64,000 nucleotides of DNA, from positions 24,070 to 88,069 of the forward strand of contig PEWE01000006.1 in the NCBI GenBank assembly GCA_002779605.1, in the 5' to 3' direction. Shown one piece after another: positions 36,418-44,258 of the stretch. The notes beneath the pieces are model-generated. The model was not told the DNA's origin. It saw only the letters and a program-made list of their open reading frames with translations, and ran no database searches. The stretch is from Zetaproteobacteria bacterium CG06_land_8_20_14_3_00_59_53. Lineage in GTDB: Bacteria > Pseudomonadota > Zetaproteobacteria > Mariprofundales > Mariprofundaceae. Position 1 is the first letter of the stretch. Every line of letters starts with the position of its first letter. The position numbers were made by a program, and so were the translations under genes.

Positions 36418-36969
36418 ATGAGTGTTTCAAGCCCTTGCCTCGTGCTGCGCCTTTCACTGTGGCTGCTGCTTTGCTGCCTGCCGGTTGCTTATGCTCAGGC
36501 TGCTACGCCCATGAATATGCAGCTCATCATCAAGGCCGATGTGCTGGCCTGCGACGCATCGCTTGCCGAGGCCCCCGAGGGTATGGCCCGTGCGCTGAGT
36601 GAAGGTAGTGAAATCAGCATCGAGTGGAAATTGACGGTGGCTATCGAGCGGAAATACTGGCTTAACAACACGGTAGCCAGCGTGCTGGTGAATCGCCATG
36701 TCGTGCCTGATCTGGTATCGCGCAGCTGGACGCTGGAGGATTTGACCAGTGGTATCTCGCGGCGGGTCTTCTCACTGGAAGAGGCCGTTCGCTTTCTGAC
36801 CGGATTGTCCGGTTTTCCGATCGTGGATCGAAGTCTGCTGACCTCCGGCCAGTCCTATGTGGTTACGGTCTCGGTCAACGAGTGGGAAGGTCAAAAGCAG
36901 GGAAACACCTGGACATCATGGTTCGGTGCCAGCGGTGGATCCTCCGTGACCGAATTCCACATGCCATGA
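36418..36969 (+). CDS. DUF4390 periplasmic protein
   Basis: The start at 36418 (MSVSSPCL) begins a signal peptide with a hydrophobic core LRLSLWLLLCCLPVAYA. The 183-residue precursor then has beta-rich segments IIKADVLACDASL, WKLTVAIERKYW and RRVFSLEEAVRFL, the DUF4390 pattern. This family is nearly always next to the NtrY-like sensor kinase, so it may modulate the sensor in the periplasm; its activity is unknown. It is the first gene before ntrY, with an 89-base gap. Confidence 0.8.
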   Translation: MSVSSPCLVLRLSLWLLLCCLPVAYAQAATPMNMQLIIKADVLACDASLAEAPEGMARALSEGSEISIEWKLTVAIERKYWLNNTVASVLVNRHVVPDLVSRSWTLEDLTSGISRRVFSLEEAVRFLTGLSGFPIVDRSLLTSGQSYVVTVSVNEWEGQKQGNTWTSWFGASGGSSVTEFHMP

Positions 36970-37058
36970 AGCACCCGCAAAGGTTTCTTTAATATGCGGC
37001 AAAATGCGCGTGAACTTCTTCCGGAACCGCGGATCGGGCTTACGGGGGATCAACAGCG

Positions 37059-39227
37059 GTGAACGGGTTGGGTCTGATGCGCTTCCTGCCGCTGATGATG
37101 GCTGCAGCATTGCTTGGTGGCGTCATCTTCCTCTGGCCGGACCCGACAGTCAGCGGTCTTGGCGAACTGCTTGCCTGGCTGAATATTTTCCTGATGTCGA
37201 CGATGGCAATGCTGTCTCTGTATTACGGTCTTCGTCTGTTGCGTGAAAAAGAGGAGCCGCGCCCCGGCTCAAGGCTTCGTGCCAAGCTGGTGATGGCACT
37301 GGTTGCCATGCTTACCATTCCTTCTATGACCACTCAGATCACAGCCAACCAGATGATGGAGCGCGGACTGAATGTCTGGTTCGATGTGCGTGTGGATAAA
37401 CTCCTGGATCGCGCGCTGGATCTGGCGCGCGGTTTTTATGGTCGCATCGAAACGGATATGAAGCGTGGCCTGCAGCAGTACATCGCTGATCCGGCACTGC
37501 TTGCTGCGGTCGAAGGGGAAATCAACTACCCCGCATTGAATGCCCGGCTAAGCGAAATCATGGTCAAGGAAGGTTGGCAGCAGGTGCAGTTGTTCGATCC
37601 CGGTGAGCGTCTGCTGGGCAGTGTGCAGCAGCGCGGCCTGGAGACACTGGAAGCCGAGCCGTTTGCCGAGAACGCCAAGCTCGCCCTGACGCTCGGTCGC
37701 GTGATGACCGACCTCAAGGTCGGTAGCGGCGGCGAGGTGGTGGCCGGTTTTGCCCCGTTGCACGACCAGCAGAATGTGGTCGGTGTGTTACGTGCCGAAA
37801 TTGCCCTTCCTTTGGGTGTGGTGCAGAGCGCGCGAGCCGTCGAACAGGACTTTCGTACTTATCGCGAGCTGGAGCGTAAAAGGCAGTCCATCGGCAGCCT
37901 GTTCACCAACACCATGCTCATTATCACTCTGCTGGTGGTGCTGATAGCAGGCGGCGTGGCCATCATCTTTGCACGCAGGCTTACCGCTCCCATCGGCCAT
38001 CTCGCCTATGCCCTGCGCCGTATCGGTGAGGGTGATCTGCGCGTCTCCGTGGAAGCTACGGCGAATGACGAACTGGGTTCGCTGGTGCAGTCATTCAACA
38101 GTATGGCCGAGCGTTTGCGGCAGAATGTGGCCGCCCTGCAACGCACCCAGCGCGAATTGACCGAGGCGCTGGATAACAGCCGGCAGCGCCGTCTGATTCT
38201 GGAGAAACTACTGGCCAGTCTGCAGACAGGTGTGCTGCTCTGCGAACCGGATGGACGCATCCGCCTGCTCAATGCGGCGCTCGGCTCGCTGTTGAATCTG
38301 CCGCAGGGCTGGTCTCCAGGTAAGGATGTGAATGCGCTGTGCACAGGGCGTTTGCGCGCCATCGGGGATTTTCTGGCTGAGTTGCGCGACCAGACGCAGG
38401 AGCAGTTGCAGCGGGAAATTGATATATCCGTAGGCAAACAGAATCTGCATGTGCTGTTACGCGGTGCCCGCCTGTTCGGCGTGGGCAGCAACGATCTGTC
38501 CGGGTATCTGATCGTCATGGACGATATCAGCAGTCTGGCCGAGGCACAGCGAAACAAGGCATGGGCCGAGGTGGCACAACGTCTGGCTCACGAGATTAAA
38601 AATCCGTTGACCCCGATCAAGCTGGCGGCCGAGCGACTGCAGCGGCGTTTCTCAACGCAGGTGGACCATGTCGAGGTATTCGATTCCTGTACGCACACCA
38701 TCATAGCACAGGTCGAACGCCTGCAGCGCCTGATCAGCGATTTTTCCACGCTGGCAAGATTGCCGCAGCCACGTCTGGCCGAGGTGCCGGTGCAGCAGCT
38801 GATCGAGGAGATGCGGGATCTTTATGCACCTTGGCCGCGCGTACAGATGCAGCCGCCGCAGGCCGGGCTGACATGTGTATGTGATATCGACCAGATCAGG
38901 CAGGTGCTGATCAATCTGATGGACAATGCGCTGGCAGCCACCACCACCGGCGGCGATGTGACGCTGTATGCGGTTAAAGCCGGAGCGGCTGTGGAGTTGC
39001 ATGTCGAAGATGGTGGCGGCGGCATCTCACCCGATGCCGTGGAGCATATCTTCGAGCCGTATTTTTCTACAAAGGCGGATGGTTCCGGCCTGGGACTGGC
39101 GATTGCCAGGCGTATCGCCAACGAACATGAAGGCGATCTGGTGATTCTTTCTGCTGCCAACCCCACCCGTTTCCGTCTGACCCTGCCCGGTGAATTCCCG
39201 CAGGTGAGTATGAAGGAGGATGCATGA
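37059..39227 (+). CDS. ntrY: NtrY-like membrane sensor histidine kinase
   Basis: It starts with GTG at 37059. The 722-residue protein has N-terminal TM helices at about 8-28 and 33-52, another near 80-95, a periplasmic sensing region, and a TM helix at about 287-310. HAMP (RRLTAPIGHLAYALRRIGEGDLRV), a PAS domain (ILEKLLASLQTGVLLCEPDGRI), and HisKA follow with phospho-His511 in RLAHEIKNPLTPIK. The ATPase domain has DNALAA and GSGLGLAIARRI. NtrY responds to nitrogen, redox or oxygen signals in proteobacteria. It overlaps ntrX by four bases. Confidence 0.9.
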   Translation: MNGLGLMRFLPLMMAAALLGGVIFLWPDPTVSGLGELLAWLNIFLMSTMAMLSLYYGLRLLREKEEPRPGSRLRAKLVMALVAMLTIPSMTTQITANQMMERGLNVWFDVRVDKLLDRALDLARGFYGRIETDMKRGLQQYIADPALLAAVEGEINYPALNARLSEIMVKEGWQQVQLFDPGERLLGSVQQRGLETLEAEPFAENAKLALTLGRVMTDLKVGSGGEVVAGFAPLHDQQNVVGVLRAEIALPLGVVQSARAVEQDFRTYRELERKRQSIGSLFTNTMLIITLLVVLIAGGVAIIFARRLTAPIGHLAYALRRIGEGDLRVSVEATANDELGSLVQSFNSMAERLRQNVAALQRTQRELTEALDNSRQRRLILEKLLASLQTGVLLCEPDGRIRLLNAALGSLLNLPQGWSPGKDVNALCTGRLRAIGDFLAELRDQTQEQLQREIDISVGKQNLHVLLRGARLFGVGSNDLSGYLIVMDDISSLAEAQRNKAWAEVAQRLAHEIKNPLTPIKLAAERLQRRFSTQVDHVEVFDSCTHTIIAQVERLQRLISDFSTLARLPQPRLAEVPVQQLIEEMRDLYAPWPRVQMQPPQAGLTCVCDIDQIRQVLINLMDNALAATTTGGDVTLYAVKAGAAVELHVEDGGGGISPDAVEHIFEPYFSTKADGSGLGLAIARRIANEHEGDLVILSAANPTRFRLTLPGEFPQVSMKEDA

Positions 39228-40588
39228 ACAGCCGTATTCTTGTTGTCGACGACGAAGAGTCCATTCGCGATTCCCTGCAGGGATTGTTCGAGGATGAAGG
39301 CTATTCGGTGATCTGTGCAGCCTCCGGTGAAGAGGCCGTGGCACGTTTTCGTAAGCATCCGGTGGGCTGTGTGCTGCTGGATATCTGGATGCCGGGTATC
39401 GATGGCCTTGAGACCCTGTCTCGCCTGAAGTCGATGGATGCCGGAGTGCCGGTGATCATGATGTCCGGTCACGCCACCATCGATACCGCGGTACGTGCCA
39501 CACGGCAGGGGGCATTCGATTTCGTCGAGAAGCCGCTTTCCTCGGATCGTCTGCTGATCCTGATCCGCAATGCGCTGGAAAAGCGCAAACTGGCAATGGA
39601 GAATCAGGAGCTCAAACAACAGCAGCAGGCGGAGCCTGCCGGTATGCAGGATCTGATTGGCATCAGCCCTGCGATCACTGCGGTGCGCAAGCTGATCCGT
39701 CAGGTGGCCGGAACGGATGCCCCCTTGTTGATTCTTGGTGAACACGGTACCGGCAAAGCGGTTGCGGCGCGACTGCTGCACAGGCAGTCAAAGCGTGCGG
39801 CAGGCCCCTTTGTGGCGGTCAACTCAGCCGGCATCGCCGATGCACGCATGGACTCGGAGTTGTTCGGTCATGAAAAGGGCGCCTTTCCGGGCGCCTTGCA
39901 TGCGCAGCGCGGGCGCTTCGAAATGGCCCATTCAGGGACTCTGTTCTTCGACGAATTGACCGATCTGTCGCCCGGGGCGCAGGCCAAGGTGCTGCGTGTG
40001 ATGCAGGAACATGCTGTGCAGCGTATCGGCGGAGCCGAGCCGGTGAAGGTGGATGTACGTTTGATTGCTGCTTGCAGCGGTGATCCGGAGCAGGCCATGC
40101 GCAGCGGCAGCCTGCGTGAGGATATATACTATCGTTTGAATGTGGTCAGTATCCGCATGCCGCCGTTGCGCGAGCGCCCGGAGGATATTCCGCTGCTTCT
40201 CGATGTGCTGGTGAATGAACAGGCCGAATTATTCGGTGGAGAGCCGGTACGTTTTACGGATGATGCTGTTGCCATGCTGCAATCCTGTCGCTGGGGTGGC
40301 AATGTGCGCGAGCTGCGCAATTATGTGGAGCGTTGCCATATCCTGCGTCAGGGAGAGGAGATCAGTTCGGCGGATATGCCGCCGCAGGATCAGGGTGGCA
40401 TGCGGGCCGAGGCCGATGTCTCGGCGAACTTCCATCACGCGCGGGAAACATTTGAACGCAGCTATCTGCTTTACCATTTGAACAAGAACGACTGGAATGT
40501 CAGCCGCACGGCTGAGGATATCGGCATGGAGCGCAGTCAGTTGCATCGCAAACTGAAGAGCTTCGGTCTGAAGGAGGGACGGACATGA
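39224..40588 (+). CDS. ntrX: NtrX-like response regulator with GAFPGA motif
   Basis: The 454-residue protein has a receiver domain with phospho-acceptor Asp53, and an AAA+ domain with Walker A GEHGTGKA (172-179) and Walker B GTLFFDEL. A C-terminal Fis-type helix-turn-helix (SRTAEDIGMERSQLHRKL) follows. The loop that touches sigma-54, normally GAFTGA, reads GAFPGA at 219-224. The Thr-to-Pro change is expected to impair sigma-54 activation. The protein may work as a sigma-70 regulator or repressor, as reported for some NtrX proteins. It overlaps trkA (ATGA). Confidence 0.88.
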   Translation: MNSRILVVDDEESIRDSLQGLFEDEGYSVICAASGEEAVARFRKHPVGCVLLDIWMPGIDGLETLSRLKSMDAGVPVIMMSGHATIDTAVRATRQGAFDFVEKPLSSDRLLILIRNALEKRKLAMENQELKQQQQAEPAGMQDLIGISPAITAVRKLIRQVAGTDAPLLILGEHGTGKAVAARLLHRQSKRAAGPFVAVNSAGIADARMDSELFGHEKGAFPGALHAQRGRFEMAHSGTLFFDELTDLSPGAQAKVLRVMQEHAVQRIGGAEPVKVDVRLIAACSGDPEQAMRSGSLREDIYYRLNVVSIRMPPLRERPEDIPLLLDVLVNEQAELFGGEPVRFTDDAVAMLQSCRWGGNVRELRNYVERCHILRQGEEISSADMPPQDQGGMRAEADVSANFHHARETFERSYLLYHLNKNDWNVSRTAEDIGMERSQLHRKLKSFGLKEGRT

Positions 40589-41955
40589 ATGTGCTTATTC
40601 TTGGCGCGGGTGAGGTGGGTTTCAGCATCGCGCAGCGTCTGGCATCCGAGAACTGCAATGTGGTGGTGGTGGATAAAAACCCGCAGTTGCTCAAGCGGGT
40701 GGCCGACAATATGGATGTGAAGACCGTCTGCGGGCACGCCTCGCTGCCCAGCGTGCTGGAGCAGGCCAATGCCGCCAATACCGATCTGCTGATCGCTGCA
40801 ACCACCAATGACGAGGTCAATATGATGGCCTGTCAGGTGGCTCACTCGCTGTTCAAGGTGCCCACCAAACTGGCCCGTGTGCGCGAGTCGGAGTATGTGG
40901 ATCATGAAAAACTCTGCGGGCGCGACGATCTGCCGATCGATCTGATTATTTCTCCGGAAAGGGAGGCGGCCAAGGCCATCGTCAAGCGCTTCCAAGTGTC
41001 TTCTGCGGCGGATGCCCAGGAGTTCGCGAATGGAAAAATCGCACTGGTCGGCCTGCGCATACCGCCGAAAAGTGCGCTGGCCGGTATCTCGATCACGGAA
41101 ATCTCCGAGGCCATCAACGGCATTCCGGTGATCATCGTGGCGCATGAGCACAACCAGAGCTGGCGCGTGCCGACCGCCGATGTGGTGTTGCTGGCCGGCG
41201 ACACGATCTATGTGGCGATCGCCCGCGAGAACACCGATGCATTCATGGATGCGGCCGGTCTGCATTGCGCCGACACCGGCACCAAGCATGTGATGATCGT
41301 CGGCGGCGGGCATATCGGTTATATCGTCGCCCAGCATCTGGAGGCGATGAATGTGTCGCTGAAGATCATCGAGTTCAACGAGGATCGGGCGCGCTGGCTG
41401 GCCGAACATCTGGAACGCACCACGGTGATCCATGGCGATGCCATGGACCGGCAATTGCTGGAAGAGGAAAACATCAGCGAGATGGATGATTTTCTCGCCC
41501 TGACCAATGATGACGAAACCAATATTCTGGTCAGTCTGATCGCCAAGAAATATACCGTTCCGCATATCGTGACGCTGGTCAACCGGGCCATCTATGCCGA
41601 CCTGATCTCGCAGATCGGTCTGGATGTGACGGTTTCACCGCGTCTGACCACAGTATCCAGCGTACTCAGTCATATCCGTAAGGGACGAATCCTCGGTATG
41701 TCGTCGCTGGGAGACGGTAGCATCGAGGTGCTGGAAGCGGAGGCGCTGGAAACCAGTAAGATTTTGAACAAACCTTTGCTGGAGCTTGATTTGCCGCAGG
41801 GGACTCTGGTCGGTGCGATCCTGCGTAATGGCGAAGTGGTGATTCCCAACGGCAGGACCAAGATCCGTGCTCACGATCATGTGCTGATGGTGACAGGCAG
41901 CAGCTCCGTGCTGGCTACCGAAAAACTGTTCGAAGTGCATCTGGAATTCTTCTGA
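40585..41955 (+). CDS. trkA: Trk potassium system regulatory protein TrkA
   Basis: The 456-residue cytosolic protein has two RCK repeats. NAD-binding loops are GAGEVGFSIAQRL at about 7-19 and GGGHIGYIVAQHL in the second half, and each is followed by a TrkA-C domain. It binds NAD(H) or ATP at the TrkH channel and gates potassium uptake. ATGA overlap with ntrX and 13 bases before trkH show one transcript. In other bacteria TrkA-C domains can bind c-di-AMP, of interest as cdaA is in this window. Confidence 0.93.
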   Translation: MNVLILGAGEVGFSIAQRLASENCNVVVVDKNPQLLKRVADNMDVKTVCGHASLPSVLEQANAANTDLLIAATTNDEVNMMACQVAHSLFKVPTKLARVRESEYVDHEKLCGRDDLPIDLIISPEREAAKAIVKRFQVSSAADAQEFANGKIALVGLRIPPKSALAGISITEISEAINGIPVIIVAHEHNQSWRVPTADVVLLAGDTIYVAIARENTDAFMDAAGLHCADTGTKHVMIVGGGHIGYIVAQHLEAMNVSLKIIEFNEDRARWLAEHLERTTVIHGDAMDRQLLEEENISEMDDFLALTNDDETNILVSLIAKKYTVPHIVTLVNRAIYADLISQIGLDVTVSPRLTTVSSVLSHIRKGRILGMSSLGDGSIEVLEAEALETSKILNKPLLELDLPQGTLVGAILRNGEVVIPNGRTKIRAHDHVLMVTGSSSVLATEKLFEVHLEFF

Positions 41956-41968
41956 TAAGGCCATTGTC

Positions 41969-43417
41969 ATGAATTATCGCGGTGTTATCTGGACCATCGG
42001 CATTCTGGCGGCCTTCTTCGGGGTCAGCATGCTGCTGCCTGCCTTCGTGGCATGGCATTACCAGACCAGCCTTTTCTCGGAGTTCATGACTGCAGGTGTG
42101 ATTGTTTCAGCCATCGGTCTGGGGATGATGCGTGCCGCGGGCAAGGCGCCGCAGTCGCTGAGTCATCGCGACGGCTTTCTTATCGTAGCCCTGGCCTGGG
42201 TGGTGCTGTCGCTGCTGGGTGCCGTGCCATTCTGGACGACCGGTACGGCGAATACCGTGATGGATGCACTGTTCGAATCCGCCTCGGGCCTGACCACCAC
42301 GGGTGCTACGGTGTTTACCGGACTGGATTCGATGCCTCCCTCCATCCTTTTCTGGCGTTCGATGGAGGAGTGGGTCGGCGGCATGGGTATCATCGTGCTG
42401 GCCGTAGCCATCATGCCGCTGCTCGGCATCGGCGGCATGCAGCTGTTCCGCGCCGAAGCACCCGGGCCGGTCAAGGATAAATTGACCTCGCGGGTGACCG
42501 AAACCGGCAAGATCCTGTGGTATATGTATCTGGCCATGACCATGATCGTTGCCGTGACCTACTGGATGCTCGGCATGAGCGGCTTCGATGCGATCAATCA
42601 TGCGATGTGCACCATCGCCATCGGAGGCTTTTCCACGCATGACGCCAGCATGGGTTATTTCGACTCCCTGCCGCTGCGTCTGGCCGCAACCTATTTCATG
42701 TTTGCCGCAGGTATCAATTTCACCCTGCATTTCGCTTCCATGCGTCGCGGTCTGAGTCTTGATACACCGCGCACCTATTTTGGAGATGATGAGTTCCGTA
42801 CCTATTTCAAATGGATGGTTCTGCTGGTGATTCTGGTCGGCATTCCCACGCTGTTGACCTCGAAAGGGACCTGGGACGAGGTGTTATTCAACACTGTGGC
42901 GGTGGCCACGACCACGGGGTTTGCAGTCAGTGATTACGGCCAGTGGCCGGTGGTGACCAGCCTGATCCTGTTCGCCTCGATCTTCGCCGGAGCCTGTGCC
43001 GGGTCCACCGGCGGCGGCATGAAGATGATACGCGTGTTGCTGCTGTTCCGGCAGGGGCTGCGCGAGGTGCATCGTCTGATCCATCCGCACGCGGTGCTTC
43101 CCATCAAGCTCAACGGCATGAATGTATCCGGCTCGGTGGTCGAGGCGCTGTGGGGTTTTTTCGTGTTGTATATTGTCTGTTTCATGCTGATTGCCATTCT
43201 GGTCGCGCTTTCTGGCGTCGATATGTTGACCGCACTGACCGCATCGGCGGCCTGTATTACCAATACCGGTCCGGGTTTCGGATCCGTCGGTCCGGCCGGC
43301 AACTATGCCTCGCTGCCGGACTTCGCCAAGGCGGTGCTGATGTTCGGCATGGTGCTCGGACGGCTGGAGATATTCACCTTCTTCGTGCTCCTCGTCCCCG
43401 AGTTCTGGCGTAAGTAA
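41969..43417 (+). CDS. trkH: Potassium uptake channel TrkH
   Basis: The 482-residue membrane protein has four M1-P-M2 repeats. The selectivity filter loops include SASGLTTTGATVF, MCTIAIGGFSTHDAS, VAVATTTGFAVSDYG and AACITNTGPGFGSVGP. It forms the K+ channel of the Trk system with TrkA. It is the last gene of the DUF4390-ntrYX-trkAH operon. Next comes a small repeat element rather than a normal terminator. Confidence 0.93.
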   Translation: MNYRGVIWTIGILAAFFGVSMLLPAFVAWHYQTSLFSEFMTAGVIVSAIGLGMMRAAGKAPQSLSHRDGFLIVALAWVVLSLLGAVPFWTTGTANTVMDALFESASGLTTTGATVFTGLDSMPPSILFWRSMEEWVGGMGIIVLAVAIMPLLGIGGMQLFRAEAPGPVKDKLTSRVTETGKILWYMYLAMTMIVAVTYWMLGMSGFDAINHAMCTIAIGGFSTHDASMGYFDSLPLRLAATYFMFAAGINFTLHFASMRRGLSLDTPRTYFGDDEFRTYFKWMVLLVILVGIPTLLTSKGTWDEVLFNTVAVATTTGFAVSDYGQWPVVTSLILFASIFAGACAGSTGGGMKMIRVLLLFRQGLREVHRLIHPHAVLPIKLNGMNVSGSVVEALWGFFVLYIVCFMLIAILVALSGVDMLTALTASAACITNTGPGFGSVGPAGNYASLPDFAKAVLMFGMVLGRLEIFTFFVLLVPEFWRK

Positions 43418-43427
43418 GCTGAAGGGC

Positions 43428-43524
43428 TTAAGCACGAAGGCACAAAGTCACAAAGAAAATCGACACATAATTAACATGTGATTGTTCTGCAAATGATTTG
43501 AACTCTTCGTGTCTTTGTGGTTAA
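43428..43524. repeat. Short element with 20-bp terminal inverted repeats
   Basis: Left end TTAAGCACGAAGGCACAAAG (43428-43447) and right end CTTCGTGTCTTTGTGGTTAA (43505-43524) are inverted with 16 of 20 matches. The element is about 97 bases, AT-richer than its neighbours, and its motif (CACGAAG, CACAAAG) resembles a dispersed repeat seen in many bacterial genomes. It is inserted between trkH and rsuA. The TAA stop of rsuA lies inside its right end. Confidence 0.7.
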
Positions 43525-44258
43525 ACCTGTGTTGTTCCCGAAATAAGCCTGAGCAACGCGTCGGGGGTGGTGGAGCGGTATTCGCCGGGGGCGAGAGCTG
43601 TGGATGCGAGCGACAGTGCCCCGATGTGGCTGCGGGTCAGTTCCGTCACATGATTACCCACTGCGGCGAACATGCGGCGCACCTGATGGTAGCGCCCTTC
43701 ATGCAACACGATCGACACATGCGTTTCGTCGATGACCGTCAGTTCAGCCGGAAGGCAAGGTTTGTCATCGTCCTTCAGCAGGAGTTTGCCGCTGGCGAAC
43801 ACCTCCGCCTCGTCGCCGGCAAGCGGTGCATGCAGGGTCGCGACATAGGTGCGGCTGATATGGTGTTTCGGGCTGGTGATCCGGTGGTTCAGCTGACCAT
43901 CGTCAGTAACGATCAGAAGTCCCGAGGTTTCCTTGTCCAGTCGCCCGACGCTGGACAGGGCAGGCTTGCGGCACGCCCAGCGTTCGGGGAAATCGTCGTA
44001 TATCAGCCGGCCTGTCTCTCGATGCGAGCATACCGCATCCAGCGGCTTGTGATAGATCACGGTCAGGCCGTAGGGATGGTCCATGGGCTTGCCGTCGATC
44101 AGCACATCATCCGGGCTTACCTTCAGTGATGGTGATCTGGCGGGTGTTCCGGCAACAGTGATCAGGCCTTGACGCAGCCATGCCTGCACATCGCTGCGCG
44201 AGCCGTAGCCCAGACGCGACAGCAGACGGTCCAGTCGTTCCGTTTTAACTCCTGTCAT
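43521..44258 (-). CDS. rsuA: 16S rRNA pseudouridine synthase RsuA-like
   Basis: The 245-residue protein has an N-terminal S4 RNA-binding domain (RLDRLLSRLGYGSRSDVQAWLRQG) and the catalytic loop SVGRLDKETSGLLIVTDDG, whose Asp is the nucleophile. EGRYHQVRRMFAAVGNHV is the third family motif. It would convert a uridine of 16S rRNA to pseudouridine. The start overlaps the rnr stop by 14 bases. The last residues ISGTTQV reach into the neighbouring repeat, which may have replaced the original end. Confidence 0.88.
   Translation of the reverse strand: MTGVKTERLDRLLSRLGYGSRSDVQAWLRQGLITVAGTPARSPSLKVSPDDVLIDGKPMDHPYGLTVIYHKPLDAVCSHRETGRLIYDDFPERWACRKPALSSVGRLDKETSGLLIVTDDGQLNHRITSPKHHISRTYVATLHAPLAGDEAEVFASGKLLLKDDDKPCLPAELTVIDETHVSIVLHEGRYHQVRRMFAAVGNHVTELTRSHIGALSLASTALAPGEYRSTTPDALLRLISGTTQV

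Noticed and set aside
36179..36602. Small frames before the DUF4390 gene, one with a hydrophobic stretch
   Set aside because: The hydrophobic part is created by the 12-bp tandem repeat, and there is no ribosome site or family match.
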